A DNA stretch of 64,000 nucleotides from a sulfur-oxidizing endosymbiont of Gigantopelta aegis (GTDB lineage Bacteria; Pseudomonadota; Gammaproteobacteria; GRL18): assembly GCF_016097415.1 (NCBI RefSeq), contig NZ_JAEHGE010000001.1, positions 3,796,200 through 3,860,199 on the forward strand. The letters run 5' to 3'. Position 1 is the first letter of the stretch. Every line of letters starts with the position of its first letter. The position numbers and the translations under genes were made by a program. Shown here piece by piece: positions 44,836 to 53,598 of this stretch. The notes under the pieces were generated by a model. It was not told where the DNA came from, did no database searches, and saw only the letters and a program-made list of their open reading frames with translations.

Positions 44836-45155
44836 GAAACAGTCCTGAGCAAATCCAGAATGGACTTGAGCTGATTCAGGTTCGTATCAGAATTGATTTC
44901 CAAACTGAAACCATTGGTATGGCTTACTTTAATTGCATTGCTTGTGGGGGAATTGGCCAGTAAATTAATGGGAATGAGTTGATTGTTGGTGTTGACCTGT
45001 TTTGATGAGCTAACATAACCCAACTTCTTTCGATAATAGCTAAAAATATGAGAGGGTATCTTATGTTGTTGACAATAAACTGCCTGGCTTAAGTTACTGG
45101 CTTGGCAGGCCTCTATGTGTTGCTTCATCGAAGCATCTTTTGAATGGTTGCTCAT
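44832..45155 (-). CDS. tnpA: IS66 TnpA accessory protein (copy B4)
   Basis: An intact 107-residue Orf1 equal to that of copy B1 (KQHIEACQASNLSQAVYCQQ, SYYRKKLGYVSSSKQVNTNN). ATG 45155 has the same GGAG upstream. It overlaps tnpB by four bases. Confidence 0.9.
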   Translation of the reverse strand: MSNHSKDASMKQHIEACQASNLSQAVYCQQHKIPSHIFSYYRKKLGYVSSSKQVNTNNQLIPINLLANSPTSNAIKVSHTNGFSLEINSDTNLNQLKSILDLLRTVS

Positions 45156-46623
45156 TTGTATCTCCAAATTACGAATTGAAGATCATAGTTTGAGCTAACT
45201 GAAGCTTATTGTGAACGTGGGTTTTAATTGACGTTTACCTTTGGTTTGTCTTCCATGTCATTTTCACAATCTTCTAATAACTGTTTTGTGATCCCCTTAT
45301 TAGGCACCAGTACATATAAATCTTTTTTGATTGAGACATAACATTCCTGTATATCTCCAGCCCCCTTAACTAAAGGATATAGAAAATCAGGTTCTATCCA
45401 AAACTTTCTTGCTGGTTTTACTTTTTCATTTCTTCCAAAGTCAGGGCAGGTTTTAATTTGCACCAAATTATTATTTTTATTTGTATCAATAATTTTTACA
45501 AAATAAATACCATTTAATTCTGTGGTTACTCCTTTTCTGCCGTTAACCCAAGTGCTTGCACCAGTGATCTTTTAAATGCTTTAAAACCACCTTTCGGTGT
45601 AATAGCCCATGGTGAATCACCTCCCGTAACAGGGGTTGCCTCACACTTATCAATGTCAACTGAATCAAGAGCTTCTTGTTTTGTGAGGTGAGCAGGGATT
45701 GCTTTTTTATTTCCTTTAGCCGCTTCCCATATAGCATAGGGTATAGGATATTTTATTGTGTTACCTTTGCATTTTTTAGCAATAAAAATAGCTGTTTTAT
45801 TGGCTGCATCAGGAAATGGCTTTAAAGCTTTTAGATCATCAATCCCTACAGGTTGAATGATCTGATTATTTCCGATATAAAATGATCGAAAACCTGCTGA
45901 AGATGGTGATTGAAAATGAGTTTGCGTGATAACAAATGCTAAAATTCCGTCTTCATCTTTGAGCCATTTATCTGCAACGGTATAGGTGATCATTCCTGAT
46001 ATATCAAGTTCATTTCCACCATGAAATTTTGTTTTTGAGAAAATTCCATAATGATCACAGGTTGGCTTTATACGTTCACGGTATAATTCGGGTAATTTTG
46101 ACCATCTGACCCAAGGTGGATTACCAACAACCACATCAAACTTTCCTGCAATAGCAGACCAGAAGAAATTACGCACTATACGAAACCAGATACCATTCCA
46201 GTTTCTTTCATGTAAATCCAGAATTTTTTTCATAAGTATGCTTGAGTGGTGATCTCCATTCTTTCATTTCATTGGATGTAATTAATTTTTTTTGTATTAA
46301 TTTTTTTCTGTCTCACGCCACTGAGTACTTTTTGAAACTAAATTATCCATTAGTAAAAATACGGAATCTAAACGACTTCTATCAAAAGCCAATTCTGAAG
46401 GCAATAAAATTTCAAGATCGGCTACTTCACTACCAATTTTATAAGAGACAATCAATTCATCTTTTTAGGATTTCGAGCTGGGGAATACACTGCATCCGCT
46501 AAAAGAATCGGTATTTCTATATCTGTTCCTTTGTTATTGTCTAATAAATCAGAAATAGCGATTAATATATTCACTCGGGCAGTCTGGACTGCTAAAGGAT
46601 TTAAATCAAAGCCCCAGACATTG

Positions 46624-48141
46624 TGATGTGTCAACACTTTTCCGGACAGTTTTCTAAATATTTTTTGGCTGTTTCAAGTGATTTTTGTCATTTTGTATTT
46701 CCTATCATTTTAGTTTCTCATGTTATTAAACAGATGAAGAGAAAGGGCTTTGCCCTCTGGAACGATAGAGCCGTTCCATTCACCCAAGGTATTTTCACAA
46801 CGGTAATGATCCTGTTACAATATCTTCACGGCACAGGCTGAGGAGCCGATGGCCGTCAACGGTAATGGGCGGCATTTATGTCGCCTTTTACCCCTCTTCA
46901 ATCAATCGATTTAAGCTATTTCCTGCTGTATTTCATAATCGACTGGTGACAAATAATCATTAGCCGAATGAAGTCGCTCCCGATTATAAAATACCTCAAT
47001 ATATTCAAATATTGCCTGCTTTGCTTCTACTCTGGTTTTGAATCGACAATGGTGCGTCAATTCAGTTTTCAAACTATGAAAGAAGCTCTCTGATACAGCA
47101 TTGTCCCAGCAATTTCCTTTGCGGCTCATAGACTGAATTATGTTATGATCCGACAATATTTTTCTATGACTATCAGAGGCATATTGGCTATCTCGGTCAG
47201 TATGCCAAAGCAATCCATCCATTGGTTTACGCTTCCATATGGCCATCAGTAAAGCATCATTGACTAGCTTGGCTTTCATTCGCTCATCCATCGACCAGCC
47301 AACAATTTGCCTAGAGAATAAGTCAATGACAACCGCTAAATATAACCAGCCTTCCTTGGTGGCAATATAGGTAATATCACCCACATAGTAGCGATCAGGT
47401 TGAGAGACAGTAAACTCTCTTTCCAGTAAATTTGGAGATATACGCTTATTATGCTTGGAATTAGTCGTCGCTTTAAAGCGTCTCTTCGTTTTACAAAACA
47501 AACCGGCTTTTTTCATTAATCGACCAATTCTCCGGCGGCTTATATGAACGCCTTTTTCAGCCAGTTTTCTTTTTAAGACGACGGGTTCCATAAGTCTTGC
47601 GACTGTCTTCAAACAGTTTTTTAGCTGCTCAGTAAGCGCTTCATTTTCTTTCTCTCTATCCGTTTTAGGAGAGCTAACCCAATCATAATAGCAACTACGG
47701 GAAACATCCATAAAACGGCACAGAATCGTTACCGGGTAATCTTTAGCCTGATCAGTTATCCATGCGTACTTCACAAAGTTTCCCTTGCAAAGTACGCTGT
47801 GGCCTTTTTTTAATAAATCACGCTCCTGAATCACTTTTGCCAATTCTTTTTTCAGACGTTTTACTTCATCATAAATGTGTTCATCACTTCTATTGGCTAC
47901 CGTCTTCACCGGTTTGGAATATTTACTGATCCAGGTATGTAGAGTATTTACATTAACACCTAGCTCCCTGGCAGTCTGAGAAACGGGTTGATCCGTCTCA
48001 TTAGCTAATTTGACAGCTGATTCTTTAAATTCTGATGTATAGCTTTTATTCGGTTTTTTTTGTTTGATCATTCATTTTAGGTCACACTTTTTATCTTTTA
48101 GTTATTTTAAGTTGTGTGTCCGGTTAAGTATAGCCACATTA
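46624..48141 (-). mobile_element. IS3-family element D, copy D5, complete, with 3-bp target duplication
   Basis: The element is 1518 bp with ends TGATGTGTCAACACTT and, read from the other side, TAATGTGGCTATACTT. It is flanked by TTG on both sides (46621-46623 and 48142-48144). Removing it together with one TTG restores the methyltransferase reading HIINN-VWGFDLN. It is the only D copy with an uninterrupted transposase frame. Confidence 0.96.
46911..48071 (-). CDS. IS3-family transposase, OrfA-OrfB fused in one frame (copy D5)
   Basis: A 386-residue protein. Residues 1-60 form the helix-turn-helix ([36 protein letters not shown]). A leucine-zipper-like coil follows ([20 protein letters not shown]), then HTH_21 ([20 protein letters not shown]) and the rve-type DDE core ([60 protein letters not shown]). 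In most IS3 elements OrfB is reached by a -1 frameshift on an A6G-type site. Here the run has seven A, which places both parts in one frame. The other copies read [10 protein letters not shown] where this one has HTDRDSQ. It is possibly active. Confidence 0.93.
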   Translation of the reverse strand: MIKQKKPNKSYTSEFKESAVKLANETDQPVSQTARELGVNVNTLHTWISKYSKPVKTVANRSDEHIYDEVKRLKKELAKVIQERDLLKKGHSVLCKGNFVKYAWITDQAKDYPVTILCRFMDVSRSCYYDWVSSPKTDREKENEALTEQLKNCLKTVARLMEPVVLKRKLAEKGVHISRRRIGRLMKKAGLFCKTKRRFKATTNSKHNKRISPNLLEREFTVSQPDRYYVGDITYIATKEGWLYLAVVIDLFSRQIVGWSMDERMKAKLVNDALLMAIWKRKPMDGLLWHTDRDSQYASDSHRKILSDHNIIQSMSRKGNCWDNAVSESFFHSLKTELTHHCRFKTRVEAKQAIFEYIEVFYNRERLHSANDYLSPVDYEIQQEIA

Positions 48142-49235
48142 TTGTTTATGATGTGTTTTAACACTTCTAAATCACCCCACCCATCATCTGTTGCTTGTAT
48201 TTTTATTTTCCTGATTAAAGCCAGTAAGAAAGAAGCTGAACCACATGTTGGATCAAGAAATCGTTGAGTTAAAAATTTTTTACATTGATTCTATCCAGAG
48301 TGACTTCAACCAACCATTCTGGTGTATAAAATTCACCCAGACTTTTTCGTAGCTCATTTGGCACGAGATCTTGATAAAACGACTTAAGAACATCTTTTGA
48401 ACGTGCGGAAGTTAATTTATCCGCTCTATACATGGAGAATGAAAGCAAAATACCTTTTAATCCATCAATTATTTTGGCTTGATGTTGTTTCAATCTTGCA
48501 ACATCAAGATACCAACTGAAAATAACTTCTTCTCCAAACCCATTTATTCCAGCACCAGAAAAGAAATTACCCTGTTCAATTTCATATTCCATTCGGTCAA
48601 TTAATAATTGACCATCAAGGCTGACTGTTTCTCTGATAAATCCTTTATAAGTGGTTAGTGCATGTTCGGCAACAACTTCTGCACCAAGAATTTTTATCAA
48701 AAGAGAGTTGTAAGTATGTATGACAAAAAGTGCAACAGGGATCTTCAATTCTTCAGACTTTTTTTGTTCAGAGAAATTGACTTGAAATCAATATTATCAA
48801 GAATCCCATTCACTTGGCTGATGGAAAGATTTGATGTTTGTCCATAAAGAGCTTTCCACTCTTCAAAGATCATTTTTATTTTATTATTATTTTTCTTTTC
48901 CAGTCGCTCTGATAATGCGTCAGATAAAGCCTGTAACATATTACAGCCAGCATCAGAACTATGACCAAAATCAGTGATTAGATTTTCTGATGTAACAGGA
49001 ACCCATTTACAATCAGTCAGAGCCTTAACTATCAAAGATACACTGGATTCACTTAATGGTAATAATGCATCATGAACTATTTTTCCTCGGCTGTACCGTG
49101 CAAATGCAATATGCTCTGCATCGGTAACTATTCCAATATAATCCTCATTGTCGAGGGATTCGAGTTTAGCACGAGTCGGGATATATTTTTTTTAAGCGAT
49201 CAAACACCGCATTTTTAAATGCAGAACTGGAATTG

Positions 49236-50842
49236 TAAGCAGAATACCCATACCACCTTCTGCCAGAACTGCTGGCAGATGAAATAACTCGCTCTAATAA
49301 TGATAATCTACGTCTAACCTGCATAAAAAATTATCAATCCCATGCATGGAGGCTTTGTTATATAACCATGCCTGATGGTCTTCATCATAGTCACCATAAT
49401 CAGTAAGATAACAAATCGCTTTTCTGGTTCAGACATATTAGGAAAAGGGTGTAAAAGCCATTTATCTTTCCAGTTTCCAATTTCCTGCATGTTTTCTAAT
49501 CGATCTTTTATTATTTTTAATTTTATTTTATTTTTTGATAAATCAGGGTGTTCTTTTTGCTGATCTGAAAAATAGTTCCTGGAATCATTTAAAGTTCTCC
49601 GCTTTTCATCAACAGTTAAATCCTTTGTTATTCGAACATAAAAGCATCACAGCTTCTATTTTTTATTTCGTTATGGAAAGCTGTTAAGCAGGTTGCTCTC
49701 ATTCCAGAATCTTGATCTAAAAAAGAATCTGATTTTTTCAACACCACTGAACAATTTATGTATAAAAAGAAATGTCCATACATCGTATATTCAGAATGGA
49801 TCTGCATTCCATTTTGAGGCAATTTTTGTACTTGATAGAGAGCTTCTGATTCTTCTATATCATCACGAGAAATTGCATCCTTGTATGTTGCTGATATATC
49901 GGCACTTAAAGATGATCCATTTGTCTTTTTGGATCTTGAATTTTTCACACTCTCTTTATAATCACCATTCAACCAGAATCTTGCATGTTTTCGATAGGCG
50001 TATTGGGCATTATAATCATTAACAGATAAAGCATTTCTATTTCAATAGGGCTAATACAAGGATCATAGTTTAAATTCATTTGAAATACGTAGCCCGTTTC
50101 ATTGTCAGCACTACCGATTGCTGAAAGTTTAATATTTCGTTTATCTTCTCGTCTTGTCCAATTAACAATATATTCCTGTCTATCCACGCTAACATAAAGT
50201 CGCTTTATATTGCTTTTAATTAACCTCTGTTCTCTTTCTGATACAAAGGTCATGCACTGTTTATGCAGAAAATCAATTTTTGCATAAACAGTCGCCATAC
50301 TCAACATCAGCAACTTCACAGATTCGCCTTAAAGGGGATTTATTCATTAGAAGTTTGAAAATAAGATTGTTTTTATGAGGCTGTTTTTGACCAGTTGTAG
50401 ATTGTTTAACTGAAAATGTTTTCTTACAAGACTTGCATCGATAACGACTAGAACCTGATTTTGTTTTCCCAAAAGACTGGTAAAATTCTTTTCCTAACTT
50501 AATACTAATGAGATTATTTTTACATGAATTATCAGGGCATGACACCTCTGGAGTTTCTTTTAAATATTCTTCAATTCGCTGTAATTCATCCCAAATTCCT
50601 TGATTGCTCTTAACTGGGAATAACTCATTACAAGACTTGCAAATCAGTTTAGTAACTGGCTTTCGACTACCACTTGATAATTTGTAGCAGTCTTTTTGTG
50701 ATTTATGGAGTTTAACTTGGCTTTCTGTGCTGGCAGGAACACCATAATTTTGGCACAATGGATTTTTGCAAAAATTAACCTGAATATCGTTAATTTCAAC
50801 TGGAATTCTTGGTTGTTTTATATCAGAAGATATTTTATCCAT
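49236..50842 (-). pseudogene. Zinc-ribbon protein of transposase-like type, frameshifted
   Basis: It starts at ATG 50842. Four Cys pairs are visible: VNFCKNPLCQNYGVP, LICKSCNELFPVKSNQGIWD, VSCPDNSCKNNLIS and YRCKSCKKTFSVKQSTTG. A helix-turn-helix follows (LMNKSPLRRICEVADVEY). After a shift near 50290 comes a beta-rich core (KRLYVSVDRQEYIVNWTRRE, GSADNETGYVFQMNLNYDP). More shifts occur near 49985, 49645, 49440 and 49320. The last part reads QVRRRLSLLERVISSASSSG and RRWYGYSAYN. This order recalls large insertion-element proteins with a zinc ribbon and a DDE-like fold, but I cannot name the family. Its end is fused to the methyltransferase gene near 49235 without a proper stop. Confidence 0.55.
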
Positions 50843-50880
50843 TTAGATATCCCCTTAAATGTTGATTTTACAAGAATAAT

Positions 50881-51543
50881 AGCTTAATTTATCGCATTTA
50901 TCAACACCTTTATTTATCGGCTTGCACCAGTATCGGTTTGGCGCTTAAATATTTTTCCCGTTTAGAACTCGATGAAGACGGTCGTGAGTGGGCGCAAATA
51001 TCAGGGCGAGAGGCCTCCAGAATGGGACGTTTACTAGAAGATGTTTTACTCTATTCCAAGCCTGTTAAACTGGATTTAAAGCCTTTGAATTTGTCGGTGA
51101 TACTCAAGGAATTTATCAATGCTAATCGAGCGATGGGAGAACAAAAACAACTCTACAGCAAATTACTTCTTGCTCAGGATCAGGAGCATGAAAAATTAAT
51201 CATTAATGCCGATAGTGATCGCCTTAATCAAATCTTGCTTAATATTTATCGCAATGCGATAGAAGCAGCAGAGCCCGATAGTCAAATTAGCTATTCATTA
51301 CAGTGTAATTATGCCGCTCAGACTGTTACTCTGACGATTAATAACAAGGGTGATATTATTCCTGAAAATGTTCTACAGCGCATAGGTGAACCATTTTTTA
51401 CCACCAAAAGCCGTGGTACGGGCTTGGGAATGGGTATTGTAAAACGCATGATTGAAGCACATGGCGGTTACTTAAAAATAACCTCAAGTGTTAAACTCGG
51501 CACGGATGTTGCGATAACCTTGCCCTATATGAGTTGTGAATAA
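50881..51543 (+). pseudogene. Histidine kinase C-terminal fragment
   Basis: The segment TSIGLALKYFSRLELDEDGR begins just after the place where the phosphorylated H-box should be (normally HEINNPLTSIG). The upstream part is replaced by unrelated island sequence at about 50923. The remainder is complete: the dimerisation helix (ASRMGRLLEDVLLYSKPVKL), N-box (NQILLNIYRNAIEAAEPDS), and ATP lid (EPFFTTKSRGTGLGMGIVKR). Without the His and sensor it cannot autophosphorylate. It marks the right border of the methyltransferase island. Confidence 0.85.
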
Positions 51544-51546
51544 GCT

Positions 51547-52527
51547 TTATAAATCCTGACTTAAGCGTATTAATTCTATCGCCTGATGAGGATCTTTTAT
51601 TCTTTTTAGCTCAGGAAAAATGGCTTCCGCCTGAGAAAAATTAGCCATGAGCCACTTTACCCATAACTTCAATCGGGGTGCAACATAACGTTCATTCAAC
51701 GCACTATTGTGAATCATTAACTGGTATAACTTATCCAACATCTGACACATTTCAGGCCAGCTTAACTGAGGTGTGCTTTTATCGTCTAAGGCATTTTTTA
51801 TCTGCAAGGCCAGATCAGGTGTTACCATCGCACCACGTCCCAACATAATACTTGAACAGTGACTACGTTCTTTACAACGATAATAATCATCCACACTCCA
51901 GACCTCACCATTGGCAATAATGGGGATCGTCAGCTGATCTGCAAGCGGTGCTAAAGCATCCCAATAAGCAGGTGGACGGTAGCCATCTTTTTTTGTCCGG
52001 GCGTGAATAGTGAGCCAGTCAGCCCCTGCATCCTGAATCGCCTGGGCATTATCATGAGCCAGGGATTGATCATCAAAGCCAAGGCGCATCTTTGCCGTGA
52101 CCGGAATATTGGCTGGCACAGCCTGACGCACAGAATAAACTAATTGGTTGATGCGATCAGGAAATTTGAGCAGACTAGCACCGCCATCACGGCGGTTGAC
52201 AGTCTTTGCAGGACAACCAAAATTGAGATCAATACCTTCAGCGCCAAGACTAACCGCCTTGGCTGCATTGTCGGCCATGGCTGAATTATCACTGCCTAAT
52301 AATTGTAAAAAAATCGGCGTGCCGGATTTGGTATGGCTGATCTTTTGTCCCGAATCAGGATTTATATTCAACTCAGGAAAACGCCGATAAAAAACACGGG
52401 TGGGGAATAAGGTATTAGTGATCCGCAAAAATTCTGTGACACATAAGTCATAGCCACCAATAGCGGTTAAAATTTCACGGGCATAAGCATCCGTTAGTCC
52501 ATCCATGGGTGCCAAAACTATTTTCAT
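51547..52527 (-). CDS. dusC: tRNA-dihydrouridine(16) synthase DusC
   Basis: A 326-residue FMN-dependent TIM-barrel enzyme reducing uridine in the tRNA D-loop. Motifs are VLAPMDGLTDAYAREILTAI, the catalytic Cys in GIDLNFGCPAKTVNRRDGGA, VTAKMRLGFDD, WLTIHARTKKDGYRPPAYWD, IIANGEVWS and MLGRGAMVTPDL. The short helical C-terminal domain and the RRDGGASLL motif fit DusC rather than DusA or DusB. The gene converges on the kinase fragment and its stop lies 4 bases away from that stop. It is intact. Confidence 0.93.
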   Translation of the reverse strand: MKIVLAPMDGLTDAYAREILTAIGGYDLCVTEFLRITNTLFPTRVFYRRFPELNINPDSGQKISHTKSGTPIFLQLLGSDNSAMADNAAKAVSLGAEGIDLNFGCPAKTVNRRDGGASLLKFPDRINQLVYSVRQAVPANIPVTAKMRLGFDDQSLAHDNAQAIQDAGADWLTIHARTKKDGYRPPAYWDALAPLADQLTIPIIANGEVWSVDDYYRCKERSHCSSIMLGRGAMVTPDLALQIKNALDDKSTPQLSWPEMCQMLDKLYQLMIHNSALNERYVAPRLKLWVKWLMANFSQAEAIFPELKRIKDPHQAIELIRLSQDL

Positions 52528-52554
52528 CGTCGATCTTACTCAGGAGTTAGGGAA

Positions 52555-53304
52555 TTAAGTGTTCGAACAAACCGGGCATTGTGGATCGGCAGGTAGTTTT
52601 AAGGTACGCCAATCCATTGTATAGGCATCTAATAAGAGTAAGCGTGATACCAAAGGTTTACCAATAGACATAATAAGCTTCATCGCCTCAACGGCCTGGA
52701 CACTACCAATGATTCCGACCACTGGAGACAAAACGCCATTTTCAGAACACGTAGTTGCCACATCATTTGCATCGTCTTTATATAAACAACGATAACAAGA
52801 CCCTTCGCCCTGATTGGCAAAGACAATTACCTGACCTTCCATGCGAATTGCCGCACCTGAAACGAGTGGTGTACGAGCTTGATAGCAAACCTGATTGAGT
52901 AAAAAACGAGCGTCAAAGTTATCCGTGCCATCTATAACCACATCAGCGCATTGAGCTTGTGCTAGCAAGGCTGGTTCATCAAGCTTGTGGCTTAAAGCAG
53001 TGACTTGAATATGGGGGTTGAGTTGTAAGAGGGTTTCTTTGGCTGACTCCGCTTTATTTTGCCCGATGCGTTGCTCAGAAGAATGAATGATTTGTCGTTG
53101 TAAATTGGATAAATCGACCTCATCAAAATCACAGATCACTAAGTGGCCAACGCCAGCCGATGCAAGATACATTGCTATCGGTGAGCCTAAACCACCCATG
53201 CCGATAATCAATACGCGGGCATTGAGTAGCTTTTCCTGACCCTCAATACCGACATAGGGCAACATGATTTGTCGTGAGTAACGCAGTAATTGATCATCAT
53301 TCAT
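52555..53304 (-). CDS. moeB: Molybdopterin-synthase adenylyltransferase MoeB (HesA/MoeB/ThiF family)
   Basis: A 249-residue E1-like enzyme activating a sulfur-carrier protein by adenylation of its C-terminal Gly-Gly. It shows LLRYSRQIMLPYVGIEGQEK, the ATP site VLIIGMGGLGSPIAMYLASA, NLQRQIIHSSEQRIGQNKAE, DGTDNFDARFLLN, and the zinc Cys pairs SCYRCLY and CPVCSN. A Cys for a thioester lies in TTCSENGVLSPVVGIIGSVQ. MoeB (molybdopterin) and ThiF (thiamine) cannot be fully separated by sequence alone. It lies 28 bases upstream of dusC on the same strand, probably one operon. Confidence 0.88.
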   Translation of the reverse strand: MNDDQLLRYSRQIMLPYVGIEGQEKLLNARVLIIGMGGLGSPIAMYLASAGVGHLVICDFDEVDLSNLQRQIIHSSEQRIGQNKAESAKETLLQLNPHIQVTALSHKLDEPALLAQAQCADVVIDGTDNFDARFLLNQVCYQARTPLVSGAAIRMEGQVIVFANQGEGSCYRCLYKDDANDVATTCSENGVLSPVVGIIGSVQAVEAMKLIMSIGKPLVSRLLLLDAYTMDWRTLKLPADPQCPVCSNT

Positions 53305-53598
53305 AATAGCTAATCTACCAGCTTAAAGGACTCTTTATATTGGAGCGTATTTTATCTGATTTAAGAACATGAAGATATGATCAGAGAAAAATAAGCGAAT
53401 AGAGCATTTGTTAAGTTGTTTTTTAAAAGTGATGTGACTTATTTATTGATATAACTTAAGAAAAAGTTAATAAAGTGAATAATATCTATGGTCAAAACTT
53501 TACTTTATGAAACTCTGAGTTAGAATGACTAATAAGGGTTTGATCATTTTCGATCCTAAACAAAAATGTTTTTGGTTATTTTATCCAGTGAGAAAAAA

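Larger units (their letters stand above)
42851..45238 (-). mobile_element. IS66-family element, type B, copy B4, with 8-bp target duplication
   Basis: A 2388-bp complete element running from GTATACGTCAAAAC (42851) to ATTGACGTTTAC (45238). It is flanked by a perfect duplication CTTTGGTT (42843-42850 and 45239-45246). It interrupts the C-terminal part of the methyltransferase gene. This is the best reference copy for the type B ends, although its genes also carry small indels. Confidence 0.96.
42336..49235 (-). pseudogene. Eco57I-like adenine-N6 DNA methyltransferase (type IIG-like), broken by two IS elements
   Basis: Pieces in order on the minus strand are an N-terminal part (RLKKYIPTRAKLESLDNEDY, GIVTDAEHIAFAR, after correcting an A8 run near 49190), then SLGEFYTPEWLVEVTLDRI, motif I LDPTCGSASFLLALI, VWGFDLNPLAVQTARVNILI, and the catalytic NPPW (FDVVVGNPPWVRWSKLPELY). 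A target-recognition-like C-terminal part ends QALLKTISKLGNSLL at 42336. IS3-D5 splits it between HIINN and VWGFDLN, and IS66-B4 splits the C-terminal part. Shifts occur near 48765, 48275, 46470 and 46290. Restored length would be about 970-1000 residues, which fits a single-chain restriction-modification enzyme, but no PD-ExK nuclease motif was identified with certainty. Inactive. Confidence 0.85.

Noticed and set aside
53305..53598. A riboswitch or small RNA in the gap before adk
   Set aside because: The 294 bases are AT-rich with no convincing conserved stem or aptamer; probably only the divergent promoters of moeB and adk.
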